Positions 14,393 to 25,254 of a stretch of DNA of 36,916 nucleotides are shown piece by piece (positions within the stretch are counted from its first letter, which is position 1; each line of letters starts with the position of its first letter). Under the pieces are notes generated by a model. It saw nothing but the letters and a program-made list of their open reading frames with translations, was not told the origin of the DNA and ran no database searches. The DNA lies in contig JAEEOB010000051.1 of assembly GCA_016284045.1 (NCBI GenBank), positions 1 to 36,916 of the forward strand, read 5' to 3'. A program made the position numbers and the translations under genes. This DNA comes from Bacteroidaceae bacterium. Its GTDB lineage: Bacteria; Bacteroidota; Bacteroidia; Bacteroidales; Bacteroidaceae.

Positions 14393-17347
14393 ATGCCAAG
14401 ACTCAATAAAGCATTAAAAGAATTGAATGTGGGAATTAACACCGTGGCTGAATTCCTACAGAAGAAAGGTAAGGCACTACAAGATGCCAGCCCTAACGCA
14501 AAGATCACGGATGAGCAGTATAAGCTGCTCATGGATGCTTTCGGCGCCGACAAAACAAAACACGAGGAGATTAACAAATTAAGAGAGCGCGAAAGACAGG
14601 AGAAAGAACGGCTCAAACAAGAGAAACGCCAGAAGCAGGAAACGATATTCAGAACACAATCCGAGTCGAAACAGCAATTTAAGGTTGTGGGAAATATCAA
14701 AGACCTGCAAAAGAAAGAAGAAGAAAAGAAAGAAGAGGTAAAAAGGGAAGAAGCCAAAACATCCGAATTGAAAGTTACACCCCCTTCTGTTGACACACCC
14801 TCTGTCAAGTCAGAGAATCTGGCAATTGTACCTGATGTAAAAACGGAGGTGCCAGAACCATCTGAGACTGCAGAAAATGAAAAAGAAACAGTCACAGCAG
14901 AAACTCATCCGAAGGAGGATGCTACTGTTACAGCTTCTGCCCCAGATGAGGAACAAATTGATGAGACAGCACCTGAGAAAGAAGAATCAGCAACAGAGGT
15001 AATAACTAAACCTGCAGAACATACTCAGAAAGAGAAAAAGCAGAAGCAGAGAGTGTTGGGTAAAGTGGATGATGATGGAGTGTTCCGTACCGAAACACCA
15101 ACAACCGGCGTGAAACAAGTTGGATTCATTGACCTCAGCAACATCAACTCCAAAACCCGTCCCGACAAGAAGAGCAAAGCCGAAAAACGGAAAGAAAGAG
15201 AAGAGAAAGAACGTCAGCGCAAAGAAGCTAAAGAGGCTATGCGCCAGGCTCATGAAGGGGAATCCGCCAAAAAGCGCAAACGCACCAGAATCGGTAAAGA
15301 GCGTGTTGATATCAATGCTGTTGCCGCTCAACAGACAACTGACCCCAGAAAGAAGAACAAACAGCAGAATCAGCAGCAGCAGAACCAGCAGCAGCAAGGA
15401 CAGGGCAAGAAAAAGAAGAAAAACAAAACCATCAAAACTCCTGAACTGACAGAAGAGGAAATCTCAAAGCAGGTGAAGGAGACTCTCGCACGCCTGACAT
15501 CCAAACAGATGAAAAAAGGTGTGAAATACAGGAAAGACAAACGAGAGGCCATACACAACCGAATGGCAGAGCAAGAGGAAGAGGAAAATGCAGAGAGCAA
15601 AATCCTCAAACTCACTGAATATGTAACTGCCAACGAGCTTGCAACCATGATGAATGTGCCGGTGACAAAAGTCATCGGGACATGTATGCAAATCGGCATC
15701 ATGGTTTCTATCAACCAGCGACTTGACGCCGAAACCATCAACCTCGTGGCAGAAGAATTCGGATTCTCAACCACTTACGTGAGCGAGGACGTATCAAACG
15801 CCATTGAGGAAGAGGCAGACGACGAGAAGGATCTCCAGCCGAGAGCACCTATCATCACAGTGATGGGTCATGTCGATCATGGTAAGACATCACTGCTCGA
15901 CTACATCCGCAAGACGAACGTGATTGCCGGAGAGGCAGGAGGCATCACACAGCATATAGGAGCCTACAACGTGAAGATGCCGAACGGAAAACGCATCACT
16001 TTCCTCGACACACCAGGTCATGAGGCATTCACCGCCATGCGTGCCCGTGGTGCCCAGGTGACCGACATCGCCATCATCATCATCGCAGCCGACGATGACA
16101 TCATGCCACAGACAAAGGAGGCCATCAGCCATGCAGTAGCTGCCAATGTGCCTATGGTCTTCGCCATCAACAAAATAGATAAGCCGGGCGCCAACCCTGA
16201 GAAAATCAAGGAGCAGCTTGCTGCCATGAATTATCTCGTGGAAGACTGGGGCGGTAAATATCAAAGTCAGGATATTTCGGCTAAAAAAGGTATCAATGTC
16301 GATCTGCTCATGGAGAAAGTGCTGCTTGAGGCAGAGATGCTCGACTTGAAAGCCAACCCTAACAGGAAAGCAGTCGGTTCGGTAATCGAGTCGTCGCTCG
16401 ACAAAGGAAGAGGCTATGTGGCAACAGTGCTCGTGCAGAACGGGACACTCAAGCAGGGCGACATCGTGCTTGCCGGAACCAGCTGGGGTAAAATCAAAGC
16501 GATGTTCAACGAACGCGGTAAGCGTATCGACCAGGTAAAGCCAGCAGAGCCTGCACTCATACTCGGTCTCAACGGTGCCCCAACCGCCGGCGACACCTTC
16601 CATGTGATGGAAACGGAGCAAGCCGCCCGTGAACTTGCCAACAAACGTGAGCAACTTAAACGTGAGCAAGGAATTCGCACCACCAAACGTAAGGGTCTGG
16701 AAGATCTGGCACATGACATCGCCATCGGCGGTGTGAAAGATCTCAACCTTATTGTCAAAGGTGATGTCGATGGTTCTATCGAGGCATTGAGCGACTCTCT
16801 CATCAAGCTCTCAACCGAGAAAATCCAGGTGAACGTGATATACAAGGCAGTTGGACAGATTTCTGAGAGCGACGTATCGCTCGCCAAAGCATCCGATGCC
16901 ATCATCATCGGATTCCAGGTTCGTCCCTCACTCCCAGCCCGCAGGCTGGCAGAGCAGGAAGGAGTGGATATTCGTCTCTACTCCATCATCTACGACACGA
17001 TTGAGGAAATCAAGAGTGCAATGGAAGGTATGCTCGCACCAGAAATCAAGGAAGAATATGCCGGAACGGCAGAGGTGAAACAGGTATATAAAATCACCAA
17101 GGTCGGCACTGTGGCTGGTGCGCTCGTCACCGACGGCAAGATTCACCGATCTGACAAAATCCGCGTAATCAGAGACGGAATCGTCATCCACACAGGAAGC
17201 ATCAATGCCCTCAAGAGATTCAAGGACGACGTGAAAGAAGTGGGTCTGAATTTCGATTGCGGTATATCCATCGTAAACTTCAACGACCTCAAAGAAGGCG
17301 ATTTGCTTGAGGCCTTCGCAGAGGTGGAAATCAAACAGAAACTATGA
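14393..17347 (+). CDS. infB: Translation initiation factor IF-2
   Basis: This 984-residue GTPase delivers initiator tRNA to the 30S subunit. IF2_N (residues 1-50, [19 protein letters not shown]) is followed by a very long charged linker (about 60-395) rich in K, E and Q, with a Q-rich tract at about 323-338. A second IF2_N-like helical domain lies at about 410-460. The G domain contains GHVDHGKT (491-498), DTPGHE (539-544) and NKID (about 591-594). Domains II-IV follow. The linker accounts for the length compared with E. coli IF-2 (890). The 153 bp gap after nusA has no strong promoter, so it belongs to the rimP operon. Its stop overlaps the cvpA start by ATGA. Confidence 0.96.
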   Translation: MPRLNKALKELNVGINTVAEFLQKKGKALQDASPNAKITDEQYKLLMDAFGADKTKHEEINKLRERERQEKERLKQEKRQKQETIFRTQSESKQQFKVVGNIKDLQKKEEEKKEEVKREEAKTSELKVTPPSVDTPSVKSENLAIVPDVKTEVPEPSETAENEKETVTAETHPKEDATVTASAPDEEQIDETAPEKEESATEVITKPAEHTQKEKKQKQRVLGKVDDDGVFRTETPTTGVKQVGFIDLSNINSKTRPDKKSKAEKRKEREEKERQRKEAKEAMRQAHEGESAKKRKRTRIGKERVDINAVAAQQTTDPRKKNKQQNQQQQNQQQQGQGKKKKKNKTIKTPELTEEEISKQVKETLARLTSKQMKKGVKYRKDKREAIHNRMAEQEEEENAESKILKLTEYVTANELATMMNVPVTKVIGTCMQIGIMVSINQRLDAETINLVAEEFGFSTTYVSEDVSNAIEEEADDEKDLQPRAPIITVMGHVDHGKTSLLDYIRKTNVIAGEAGGITQHIGAYNVKMPNGKRITFLDTPGHEAFTAMRARGAQVTDIAIIIIAADDDIMPQTKEAISHAVAANVPMVFAINKIDKPGANPEKIKEQLAAMNYLVEDWGGKYQSQDISAKKGINVDLLMEKVLLEAEMLDLKANPNRKAVGSVIESSLDKGRGYVATVLVQNGTLKQGDIVLAGTSWGKIKAMFNERGKRIDQVKPAEPALILGLNGAPTAGDTFHVMETEQAARELANKREQLKREQGIRTTKRKGLEDLAHDIAIGGVKDLNLIVKGDVDGSIEALSDSLIKLSTEKIQVNVIYKAVGQISESDVSLAKASDAIIIGFQVRPSLPARRLAEQEGVDIRLYSIIYDTIEEIKSAMEGMLAPEIKEEYAGTAEVKQVYKITKVGTVAGALVTDGKIHRSDKIRVIRDGIVIHTGSINALKRFKDDVKEVGLNFDCGISIVNFNDLKEGDLLEAFAEVEIKQKL

Positions 17348-17892
17348 CCATACTTATTATAGTAGTTGCACTGATTGGCGCCTTGGTTGGATACATCCAA
17401 GGCGCCATCAAACAAATAGCCAACCTTGTGGGAATTATCGTAGGACTTCTGCTGGCTGTCACTGCATACGACAAATTCGGAAAAGTTCTCGCTGACTTCA
17501 CTGGCGCTGAGGAAACAACAGCTGACATCATCGCATTCATTGCCATTGTGATTCTCTTTCCCATCGTGCTCGGCATCATCGCCTCTCTGCTTACAAAAGC
17601 TATCAAGGTGATTCACCTCAGCTTCCTTAACCGTGTGGCTGGAGCAGTGGTCGGAGCAGTCGGCTATTTGCTCATTCTCAGTGTGGCATTCAATGTATAT
17701 GACTTTATCAAGAGCAAAGGAGGACTCCACACCGACTCACTGTCGCACCGGGATGAGCTGTATTACAAAGTAAAGCATGCGTCGCAGAAATTCATTCCCG
17801 ACCTTATCATTGTCACTGATTCTACAGAGGAGGCGATGGGTTTGTCTCCTAAACACTCCATTCAGGATAAGATAGACGAAATTGGATTATAA
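17344..17892 (+). CDS. CvpA family membrane protein
   Basis: This 182-residue inner-membrane protein has four predicted helices (about residues 2-20, 25-44, 62-86 and 97-119). The CvpA family glycine-rich pattern is present: [23 protein letters not shown] near the start, and [21 protein letters not shown] before the last helix. The C-terminal 60 residues are soluble. E. coli CvpA is linked to colicin V production and envelope stress tolerance, but the molecular role is not known. It is translationally coupled to infB by a 4 bp overlap. A dispersed repeat begins at its stop codon. Confidence 0.88.
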   Translation: MTILIIVVALIGALVGYIQGAIKQIANLVGIIVGLLLAVTAYDKFGKVLADFTGAEETTADIIAFIAIVILFPIVLGIIASLLTKAIKVIHLSFLNRVAGAVVGAVGYLLILSVAFNVYDFIKSKGGLHTDSLSHRDELYYKVKHASQKFIPDLIIVTDSTEEAMGLSPKHSIQDKIDEIGL

Positions 17893-17947
17893 TTATTTGG
17901 GAGTTATTTTTCATCGAAAATGGGAGTCAACGAGTTTCGGCTCATGG
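17891..17947. repeat. Dispersed post-gene repeat, copy 1
   Basis: Directly after the cvpA stop is GGGAGTTATTTTTCATCGAA, continuing AAATGGGAGT and ending near TTTCGGCTCATGG. A second copy lies at 28874-28926, also immediately after a stop codon, with about 70% identity by eye. The core can fold weakly (TTTTC/GAAAA). Confidence 0.5.
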
Positions 17948-18006
17948 ACTAAACAGCGACAACAGTATGCTGCCCACTGCTCAAAACAAAGAACAAGGAA
18001 AAAAGA

Positions 18007-19446
18007 ATGGCAAACGAATTTGTAAAGAAGGTAGCAGAAGAGAAATACAAATTCGGCTTCACCACCGACATAGACACCGAAATCATCGACAAAGGACTGA
18101 GTGAAGATGTCATCAGGCTTATCTCATCCAAAAAAAATGAGCCTGATTGGCTCCTTGAATTCAGATTGAAGTCATTCAACTTCTGGAAAGAACAGACATC
18201 CCCATCCTGGGGACATCTTACCCTGCCTGATATCGACTATCAGGACATTTCCTACTATGCTGACCCAACCAAGAAAAAACAAGGATCCGAAACGAAAGAG
18301 ATAGACCCGGAGTTGATGAAGACTTTCGACAAACTAGGAATTCCTCTTGAAGAACGTATGGCGCTGAGTGGAATGGCGGTCGATGCAGTCATGGACTCTG
18401 TGTCTGTGAAAACCACATTCAAAGAGAAGCTGGCTGAGAAAAACATTATCTTCTGTTCCATCAGCGAGGCTGTAAGAAATCATCCCGACCTTGTCAGGAA
18501 ATATCTCGGATCAGTTGTTCCTTACCGCGATAACTATTTCGCAGCCCTTAACTCAGCGGTCTTCTCCGACGGGTCCTTCGTATATATTCCCGCAAACACA
18601 CGTTGCCCGATGGAGCTCTCCACTTACTTTCGAATCAATGCCCGTAACACAGGACAATTTGAGCGAACACTTATCGTATGTGAATCAAACAGCTACGTGT
18701 CGTATCTTGAAGGATGCACTGCCCCCATGCGCGATGAGAACCAGCTACATGCTGCCATTGTGGAGATTGTGGTCATGGACAATGCTGAAGTGAAATACTC
18801 AACTGTACAGAACTGGTATCCTGGTGATGAGAACGGAAAGGGGGGTGTACTCAACCTTGTGACTAAACGTGGACGGCTCATAGGCCATCACAGCAAACTC
18901 TCATGGACGCAGGTGGAGACCGGCTCTGCCATCACCTGGAAATATCCGAGCTGCGTGCTGGAAGGTGATGACTCACAGGCTGAATTCTATTCCGTTGCTG
19001 TCACAAACAACCATCAGCAAGCCGACACCGGAACAAAAATGATCCATCTTGGCAAACGCACCAAATCCACTATCATTTCCAAGGGTATATCTGCAGGACG
19101 AAGCGAGAACTCATACAGGGGCTTGGTGAAGATAGGCAAACATGCTGATGGAGCAAGGAACTACTCATCTTGCGATTCTCTGCTGTTAGGCAGCAAATGC
19201 GGTGCGCACACGTTCCCCTATATGGACATACAAAACAACACTGCAACCGTTGAGCACGAAGCAACCACATCAAAGATTTCTGAGGATCAGCTGCTTTACT
19301 GCCGTCAACGTGGCATCAACACCGAAGATGCAGTAGGACTAATAGTAAACGGCTATGCCAAAGAAGTGCTCAATAAGCTGCCAATGGAATTTGCTGTCGA
19401 AGCACAGAAACTTCTCTCCGTCTCGCTCGAAGGGTCCGTGGGATAA
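18007..19446 (+). CDS. sufB: Fe-S cluster assembly scaffold SufB
   Basis: This 479-residue subunit of the SufBC2D complex assembles nascent Fe-S clusters. The length and sequence are typical: [19 protein letters not shown], then [21 protein letters not shown] in the right-handed beta-helix core. C-terminal [16 protein letters not shown] carries Cys398, which corresponds to the Cys405 cluster/sulfur acceptor of the E. coli protein, followed by [15 protein letters not shown]. It starts the suf cluster sufB-sufC-sufD-sufS. The 114 bp gap after cvpA contains a dispersed repeat and no convincing consensus promoter, so the transcription start is uncertain. Confidence 0.96.
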   Translation: MANEFVKKVAEEKYKFGFTTDIDTEIIDKGLSEDVIRLISSKKNEPDWLLEFRLKSFNFWKEQTSPSWGHLTLPDIDYQDISYYADPTKKKQGSETKEIDPELMKTFDKLGIPLEERMALSGMAVDAVMDSVSVKTTFKEKLAEKNIIFCSISEAVRNHPDLVRKYLGSVVPYRDNYFAALNSAVFSDGSFVYIPANTRCPMELSTYFRINARNTGQFERTLIVCESNSYVSYLEGCTAPMRDENQLHAAIVEIVVMDNAEVKYSTVQNWYPGDENGKGGVLNLVTKRGRLIGHHSKLSWTQVETGSAITWKYPSCVLEGDDSQAEFYSVAVTNNHQQADTGTKMIHLGKRTKSTIISKGISAGRSENSYRGLVKIGKHADGARNYSSCDSLLLGSKCGAHTFPYMDIQNNTATVEHEATTSKISEDQLLYCRQRGINTEDAVGLIVNGYAKEVLNKLPMEFAVEAQKLLSVSLEGSVG

Positions 19447-19532
19447 GGGCATTTAGTTTATAGTTATTAGTTCCTAGTTTATAGTTATTTACTATATTTT
19501 ATAGATATATAGTTTTAATATACACAATTACC

Positions 19533-20279
19533 GTGTTAGAAATAAAGAATCTGCATGCCAGCATTAACGGCAAAGAAATATTGAAAGGCGTGGATCTTAC
19601 TATCAACGACGGAGAAATCCACGCACTTATGGGAACAAACGGAGCAGGTAAATCCACGCTCTGCAAAGTGATAGTGGGTGACCCCGCTTACGAAGTGACC
19701 GATGGAACCATTCGGTTCAACGGACAGGACCTGCTCAGCATGAAAACCGAAGAACGAGCTAATGCAGGCATATTCATGTCGTTTCAGCATCCAATCGAAA
19801 TTCCAGGCGTTTCTATGGCCAATTTTCTGAAAGCAGCAGTAAACGCCAAGCGCCAAGCCATGGGCTTGGAGCCGATGAAAGCCTCGGCGTTTCTCAGTAT
19901 GATGAGGGAAAAACGTAAGATTGTGGCGATGGACAGCAAACTGATTAACCGTTCAGTGAACGAAGGATTCAGTGGAGGTGAGCGTAAACGCAACGAGATA
20001 TTCCAGATGGCGATGCTCGAACCTTCTTTCTGCATTCTCGATGAGACAGACTCAGGACTTGATGTTGATGCGCTGAGAATAGTGGCTGAGGGATTCAACA
20101 AACTCAGAAAACCAGATACATCTGCCATCGTGATTACACACTATCAGCGGCTGCTCGATTATATCACACCCAATCAGGTGCATGTGCTGCTCGACGGCAG
20201 AATCGTGAAGACTGGCGATGCCAGCCTGGCACGTGTCATTGAAGAAAAGGGATTCGACTGGATTAAAGATGAGATATGA
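19533..20279 (+). CDS. sufC: Fe-S cluster assembly ATPase SufC
   Basis: This 248-residue ABC-type ATPase of the SufBCD complex is cytoplasmic and not a transporter. Walker A is GTNGAGKST (residues 34-42), the signature is FSGGERKR, Walker B is the hydrophobic strand ending in CILDETDSGLD, and the switch histidine sits in VITHYQRLL. All are intact. A GTG start is used, because no in-frame ATG exists before MLEIKNLHA-like sequence. It lies 86 bp after sufB; that gap contains AT-rich TTTATAGTTATTAG repeats. The stop overlaps the sufD start by ATGA, so SufC and SufD are translationally coupled. Confidence 0.96.
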   Translation: MLEIKNLHASINGKEILKGVDLTINDGEIHALMGTNGAGKSTLCKVIVGDPAYEVTDGTIRFNGQDLLSMKTEERANAGIFMSFQHPIEIPGVSMANFLKAAVNAKRQAMGLEPMKASAFLSMMREKRKIVAMDSKLINRSVNEGFSGGERKRNEIFQMAMLEPSFCILDETDSGLDVDALRIVAEGFNKLRKPDTSAIVITHYQRLLDYITPNQVHVLLDGRIVKTGDASLARVIEEKGFDWIKDEI

Positions 20280-21490
20280 GCGAACAGCAATACATAGATT
20301 TCTATACGCAATGCCGGAACCTCATTATGTCGAAAAGCTGTGGGGTGATGAACGATGTCCGCGAAAAAGCGTTCAAACGCTTTAAGACCGTCGGCTTTCC
20401 ATCAAGAAAATCAGAACGGTATAAATACACTGATGTAGATAAGGCTTTCCAGACCGACTTCGGCATACTCTTCACCCCTCTCGGCATCACTCCCTCGGCA
20501 TACATCTTCAGCCTGAAAGATGCACCAGCCGATGTCAGACCCTACTATAACCGCCTCGCCGACCAGCACGACGGAATCACCTTGCTTAACACCATGCTGG
20601 CGCACGAGTGCCTGCTGATTTATGTGCCTGCTGACACGAAGGTGGAAAAACCACTCACTGTGGATAACTGGATTAAGGGAGAAGTGCCGTCTATGATGAA
20701 CCGGCGCATACTCGTTGTGATGGAAAAGGGTGCAGATGCCACCATCATCGTCAACGACCATGCAACAGACAAACAAGAGTTCCTCACAACACAAGTAATC
20801 GAAGTGTATTGTCACGACAATGCACATCTTGACCTCTATGAGATTGAGGAGACCACCCCATTGACGAAACGATTCTCAAACGTGTATATCCATCAACAGC
20901 CATACGCAAGTGTCCGGCACAGCGTTATCACCCTTCACAACGGCTTGACACGCAACTTATGCGACGTGATCCTGAACGGCGAATTTTCAGAGACGACACT
21001 CAACGGATGCGCCATAGGAAGCGGCAAACAGCATATAGACAACAACACGCTGATACGCCACAATGCTGCCCATTGCACATCAAATGAACTATATAAATAT
21101 GTAGTCGATGACCAGGCTGTCGGTGCGTTCGCAGGTAAAATCCTCGTAGAAAAGGGTGCTCAACAGACAAGCTCGCAAGAAACAAATAACAATCTATGTG
21201 CCAGTCCCTCAGCACGTATGTACTCACAGCCTATGCTTGAGATTTATGCTGACGACGTGAAATGCTCACATGGCTCAACAACCGGTGTGCTCGACGAGAC
21301 AGCACTCTTCTATATGCGCCAACGTGGTATTGCAGAAGAAGAAGCCCGAATGCTGCTCAAAAACGCCTTTTTAGGTCAAGTGATTGACCAAATCGACTAT
21401 GAACCGCTCAGAAGCAAAATCTTCGTGAAAGTGGAAAAACGGTTTCTCGGAGAGATGGAAAAATGCAAGACATGCAACTTGTGTAAATAA
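20276..21490 (+). CDS. sufD: Fe-S cluster assembly protein SufD
   Basis: This 404-residue paralogue of SufB partners with it on the SufC dimer and helps iron entry. The N-terminal helical part contains RKSERYKYTDV, and the beta-helix core contains HNAAHCTSNELYKYVVDD. The C-terminal helical domain has SPSARMYSQPMLEIYADDVKCSHGSTTG and FYMRQRGIAEEEARMLL, both SufD hallmarks; the conserved His is in CSHG. The extreme C-terminus, CKTCNLCK, holds three closely spaced cysteines (CX2CX2C) that are not part of the core family. It overlaps sufC by 4 bp. Confidence 0.93.
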   Translation: MSEQQYIDFYTQCRNLIMSKSCGVMNDVREKAFKRFKTVGFPSRKSERYKYTDVDKAFQTDFGILFTPLGITPSAYIFSLKDAPADVRPYYNRLADQHDGITLLNTMLAHECLLIYVPADTKVEKPLTVDNWIKGEVPSMMNRRILVVMEKGADATIIVNDHATDKQEFLTTQVIEVYCHDNAHLDLYEIEETTPLTKRFSNVYIHQQPYASVRHSVITLHNGLTRNLCDVILNGEFSETTLNGCAIGSGKQHIDNNTLIRHNAAHCTSNELYKYVVDDQAVGAFAGKILVEKGAQQTSSQETNNNLCASPSARMYSQPMLEIYADDVKCSHGSTTGVLDETALFYMRQRGIAEEEARMLLKNAFLGQVIDQIDYEPLRSKIFVKVEKRFLGEMEKCKTCNLCK

Positions 21491-21534
21491 CCGATTATTA
21501 TTTACCATTTAACACTTTACGATTTATTATTAAA

Positions 21535-22773
21535 TTGGGTAATTTTACTATTTTAAATACAAGAATACGAGAAGACTTTCCCATATTGGCAAGAACAGTC
21601 TATGACAAGCCGCTAGTCTATCTCGACAATGCTGCCACCACACAGAAACCGCGGTGTGTGGTAGAGGCGATGGTAGATGAATACTACAACGTGAATGCCA
21701 ACGTCCACCGCGGTGTCCATTTCCTCTCGCAGAAAGCCACAGACCTGCATGAAGCTTCAAGGGAAACAGTCAAACAGTTCATCAATGCAGAGAACAGCTC
21801 CGAGATTCTTTTCACACGCGGAACCACAGAAAGTATCAATCTGCTGGCATACTGCTTCGGAGAGGCATTCATGGAAGCAGGCGACGAGATTCTGGTTAGC
21901 GAGATGGAACATCACAGCGACATCGTTCCTTGGCAGCTTATTGCAGAAAGGAAAGGACTAAAAATCAAAGTCATTCCAATCACCGATAACGGAGAAATCG
22001 ACATTAAAGCGTATAATAAACTGCTTGACGAGTCGGAACGGCTGAAAATCGTGTGTGTCACACATGTGTCCAACGTTTTAGGCACAGTTAACCCCGTGAA
22101 AACAATGGTTGAGTCAGCCCACCGGCACGGTGTGCCCGTACTCGTTGATGGAGCACAGTCAACACCACATTTCAAGGTGGATATGCAGGAACTCGACTGT
22201 GACTTCTTCGCTTTCAGTGGGCACAAAATATATGGTCCCACTGGTGTGGGAGTACTTTACGGGAAAGAACGGTGGCTTGACAAACTGCCACCCTATCAAG
22301 GAGGTGGTGAGATGATCAAACGCGTGTCGTTCGAAAAAACAACATTCAACGACCTGCCCTACAAGTTTGAAGCTGGTACACCAGACTATATCGGCACACA
22401 TGCCCTTGCCACCGCACTCGACTACGTGAGCGCAATCGGTTTCGACACAATCAAAGCCCATGAGCTGATGCTAACTGATTATGCGCTTCAGCAGTTGAGA
22501 ACAATCGACAACATCCAGATATACGGACATCCGGAAGGTGGCAATGGCGATGCTGTCATCTCATTCAATATCAAAGGAATCCATCATCTGGATCTCGGCA
22601 CCCTACTCGACCGACTCGGCATAGCCATCAGAACCGGACACCACTGTGCAGAGCCGCTTATGCACCGGTTAGGAACAGAAGGAACTGTCCGCGTGTCGTT
22701 CGCACTCTACAACACCAAAGAAGAGGTAGATTCGCTCATCGCAGGTATCAGACGCGTGGCCAAAATGTTCTGA
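21535..22773 (+). CDS. sufS: Cysteine desulfurase SufS
   Basis: This 412-residue PLP enzyme removes sulfur from L-cysteine and passes it to the SufBCD scaffold. The Schiff-base lysine is Lys231 in FSGHKIYGPTGVGVLYG. The catalytic persulfide cysteine is Cys371 in RTGHHCAEPLM, in the short-loop arrangement of the group II (SufS) class. A TTG start at 21535 is used because no in-frame ATG occurs before the conserved REDFPILARTVYDKPLVYLD segment; the true start could be another near-cognate codon. It is the last suf gene, with no sufE or sufU in the window. Confidence 0.94.
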   Translation: MGNFTILNTRIREDFPILARTVYDKPLVYLDNAATTQKPRCVVEAMVDEYYNVNANVHRGVHFLSQKATDLHEASRETVKQFINAENSSEILFTRGTTESINLLAYCFGEAFMEAGDEILVSEMEHHSDIVPWQLIAERKGLKIKVIPITDNGEIDIKAYNKLLDESERLKIVCVTHVSNVLGTVNPVKTMVESAHRHGVPVLVDGAQSTPHFKVDMQELDCDFFAFSGHKIYGPTGVGVLYGKERWLDKLPPYQGGGEMIKRVSFEKTTFNDLPYKFEAGTPDYIGTHALATALDYVSAIGFDTIKAHELMLTDYALQQLRTIDNIQIYGHPEGGNGDAVISFNIKGIHHLDLGTLLDRLGIAIRTGHHCAEPLMHRLGTEGTVRVSFALYNTKEEVDSLIAGIRRVAKMF

Positions 22774-22843
22774 GTTTTTTGTTGTTGAGTTTATCTGAAT
22801 ACTCCGATTACTCTGAAATAATATTAAAAATAAGTAATTATAA

Positions 22844-24193
22844 ATGAAACCATCAATTCCCAAAGGCACGCGCGACTTCTCTTCAGATGAGATGACCAAG
22901 CGCAACTATATATTCAACACAATTAAGGAAGTTTATGCTCTTTACGGCTTTCAGCAGATAGAGACTCCGGCAATGGAGAACCTGTCAACGTTGATGGGCA
23001 AATACGGCGAGGAAGGCGACAAGCTGCTGTTTAAAATCCAGAATTCCGGCGACTATTTCAAAGGTATCACCGACGAGGAACTGCTGTCGCGAAACGCATC
23101 GAAGCTTGCAAGCCGGTTCTGCGAGAAAGGACTACGCTATGACCTCACCGTACCTTTCGCACGCTATGTTGTGCAGCATCGCGATGAGCTGACCATGCCA
23201 TTCAAACGCTATCAGATTCAGCCCGTTTGGAGAGCCGACCGCCCTCAGAAAGGCCGTTACCGCGAGTTCTATCAGTGTGATGCCGACATCGTGGGCAGCA
23301 CATCACTGCTCAACGAAGTAGAGCTCATGCAAATCATCGACACCGTCTTCTCAAAATTCGGTGTGAGGGTTTGCATCAAACTCAATAACCGTAAGATACT
23401 CAGCGGAATTGCAGAGATTATCGGTCAGGCAGATAAAATCGTGGAAATCACCGTTGCAATCGACAAACTCGACAAAATCGGTCTTGACAACGTGAATGCT
23501 GAACTCGCAGAAAATGGTCTGCCCGCAGATGCCATCGAGAAGCTGCAACCCATCATCAACCTCAGCGGCACCAACACCGATAAACTTGCCACAATGAAAG
23601 AAGTGCTCAAAGAGAGCGATACCGGACTGCAAGGCGTGGAGGAATGTGAGTATATCCTTTCGAAACTGACCGACCTGAACAATGCAGTTGAATTTGACCT
23701 CACACTTGCCAGAGGACTAAATTATTACACTGGCTCCATTTTTGAGGTGAAAGCGCTTGACGTGGAAATCGGCAGTATCACCGGTGGCGGACGTTACGAC
23801 AACCTCACCGGCATCTTCGGAATGCCAGGAGTGTCGGGTGTAGGCATCTCTTTCGGAGCGGACCGTATCTTCGATGTGCTCAACCAGCTCGACCTCTACC
23901 CCAAGGAAGCTATGATACGGACGAAGGTGCTGTTCGTGAATTTCGGAGAATCCGAAGCCGACTACTGCCTGAAAGTGCTACAGGAAGTGAGATCGGCTGG
24001 AATCAGCGCTGAAATCTACCCCGACTCAGTGAAGATGAAAAAGCAGATGAGTTATGCCAACGCCAAACAGATTCCGTATGTGGCACTCGTAGGAGAGACA
24101 GAAATGGCTTCCGGCCAAATCACGCTGAAAAACATGGACACCGGGGAGCAAAAACTGCTCACCATCCATGATCTCATCGCATCACTCTACTGA
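22844..24193 (+). CDS. hisS: Histidyl-tRNA synthetase
   Basis: This 449-residue class II aminoacyl-tRNA synthetase charges tRNA-His. The N-terminus [10 protein letters not shown] is typical. Motif 2 is in [15 protein letters not shown] followed by [15 protein letters not shown]. The histidine-specific motif is [14 protein letters not shown], and motif 3 is in [15 protein letters not shown]-terminal anticodon-binding domain (about 350-449) is present. The gene begins 70 bp after sufS, with no clear consensus promoter between them, and ends 39 bp before a strong hairpin terminator. Confidence 0.96.
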   Translation: MKPSIPKGTRDFSSDEMTKRNYIFNTIKEVYALYGFQQIETPAMENLSTLMGKYGEEGDKLLFKIQNSGDYFKGITDEELLSRNASKLASRFCEKGLRYDLTVPFARYVVQHRDELTMPFKRYQIQPVWRADRPQKGRYREFYQCDADIVGSTSLLNEVELMQIIDTVFSKFGVRVCIKLNNRKILSGIAEIIGQADKIVEITVAIDKLDKIGLDNVNAELAENGLPADAIEKLQPIINLSGTNTDKLATMKEVLKESDTGLQGVEECEYILSKLTDLNNAVEFDLTLARGLNYYTGSIFEVKALDVEIGSITGGGRYDNLTGIFGMPGVSGVGISFGADRIFDVLNQLDLYPKEAMIRTKVLFVNFGESEADYCLKVLQEVRSAGISAEIYPDSVKMKKQMSYANAKQIPYVALVGETEMASGQITLKNMDTGEQKLLTIHDLIASLY

Positions 24194-24232
24194 TGTTATA
24201 GATAGACTATCCATTCGCTATCTCTTGTTAGC

Positions 24233-24277
24233 AAAACAAAAAGAATTCAAAGGCTTTCTTTGAATTCTTTTTGTTTT
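24233..24277. terminator. Long perfect hairpin terminator after hisS
   Basis: Arms 24233-24252 and 24258-24277 are perfectly complementary over 20 bp around a 5 nt loop GCTTT. The right arm ends in TTTTTGTTTT and the left begins AAAACAAAAA, so it can terminate transcription from either side. It ends the suf-hisS region. Confidence 0.85.
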
Positions 24278-24341
24278 AAGGGCTATTATAAGGATAAATC
24301 GAACAAATTGTAAATTTTTCTAAAAAAATATAAGTATTTGT

Positions 24342-24372
24342 TTTGGTTATTAAATATAAATTTATAATTTTG
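24342..24372 (+). promoter_or_regulatory. Promoter for the DUF805 gene
   Basis: TTTG (24342-24345), 19 bp spacer, TAATTTTG (24365-24372). It fits the Bacteroidetes consensus. A leader of about 85 nt precedes the ATG at 24465. Confidence 0.75.
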
Positions 24373-24464
24373 CAAGACATATCATATCAATTTATGTAAA
24401 TCTAACACTCTAAAAGGCATTTTGTGAATTAAAATCATTTATAAACCTTTAAAAATTTTACATT

Positions 24465-25019
24465 ATGGCAAATGAATTTCAGCAGAATCCTCAGCAGAAC
24501 CCACAGCCGGGCTTCCAGCCAGGATTCCAACCACAAGGAGCAGGAACGCCGATGCTCCAATTCCCAGAAGCTTTACAACGTTGGTTGAGCAAATTAACTG
24601 ACTTCAGCGGACGTGCACGCCGTTCAGAGTTCTGGTGGGCAATGTTGGCTATTGGTGTTGCCGGATGGATTTTGAACCTTATCTTCACTTCCATTGGCGG
24701 TAAATTCGGCTATTTCATGGTGTTTGTTATTTATCTTGCTACATGCTTCGCCGGATTAAGCATCACAGTTCGTCGTCTGCAAGACACAAACAAACCTGGT
24801 ATTTTAGCATGGATTATGTATGGCATCATGGCATTCTGGGCACTGACCATTTTCCTTGCTGTTCTATCCACGAATTCATTTACTCTCACATTAGGAACCA
24901 TTTCCTCTTTCCTATTGATTCTCAATGGAATTCTTAGTATTGTTATCATAGTGTTCTGCTGCATGGACAGCCAACCTGGTACCAACCAATACGGTCCATC
25001 AGAGAAATACCCGATGTAA
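24465..25019 (+). CDS. DUF805 family membrane protein
   Basis: This 184-residue protein has a hydrophilic Q/P-rich N-terminus with a GFQPGFQP repeat (residues 1-28). The DUF805 entry motif WLSKLTDFSGRARRSEFWWA follows, then about four membrane helices between residues 57 and 168. The ITVRRLQDTNKPG segment between helices is also characteristic. The family includes E. coli YhaH; its function is unknown. It is a single-gene unit flanked by its own promoter and terminator. The soluble N-terminal repeat tail is an addition to the core family. Confidence 0.85.
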   Translation: MANEFQQNPQQNPQPGFQPGFQPQGAGTPMLQFPEALQRWLSKLTDFSGRARRSEFWWAMLAIGVAGWILNLIFTSIGGKFGYFMVFVIYLATCFAGLSITVRRLQDTNKPGILAWIMYGIMAFWALTIFLAVLSTNSFTLTLGTISSFLLILNGILSIVIIVFCCMDSQPGTNQYGPSEKYPM

Positions 25020-25059
25020 TCTTCTCTAATATTTAAAGTTTAGTTCCTTACATCATAAT

Positions 25060-25093
25060 AAAAATCATCCGGGCTACCGCCTGGATGATTTTT
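25060..25093 (+). terminator. Terminator after the DUF805 gene
   Basis: AAAAATCATCC (25060-25070) pairs with GGATGATTTTT (25083-25093). Two more G-C pairs lie across a wobble, and the loop is GCTACC. The right arm ends in a T5 run. The gene stop is 41 bp upstream. Confidence 0.75.
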
Positions 25094-25177
25094 GTTAACG
25101 AAGAAATTAGTCTTTATACGTAAACAGATGAGAAATAAACATTAGATAAATCGACACATTGATTAAAAGCAGTCTTC

Positions 25178-25221
25178 ATTCGGGCGAAAAGTGATGTTTT
25201 TTACCCACTTTTCGCCCGAAT
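25178..25221. repeat. Perfect 16 bp palindromic repeat (TTCGGGCGAAAAGTG), copy 1
   Basis: ATTCGGGCGAAAAGTG (25178-25193) and CACTTTTCGCCCGAAT (25206-25221) are perfectly complementary with a 12 nt loop. It follows the DUF805 terminator and no known gene needs it as a terminator. The 363 bp gap 25020-25382 otherwise holds the terminator, copy 2 and a -7 box. Confidence 0.65.
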
Positions 25222-25254
25222 TATTTGGTGTCAGCTGTTTTAAAACGGTGTGTG

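Noticed and set aside
15890-16714. 274-codon antisense frame opposite the IF-2 G domain
   Set aside because: It mirrors conserved GTPase codons and has no independent support.
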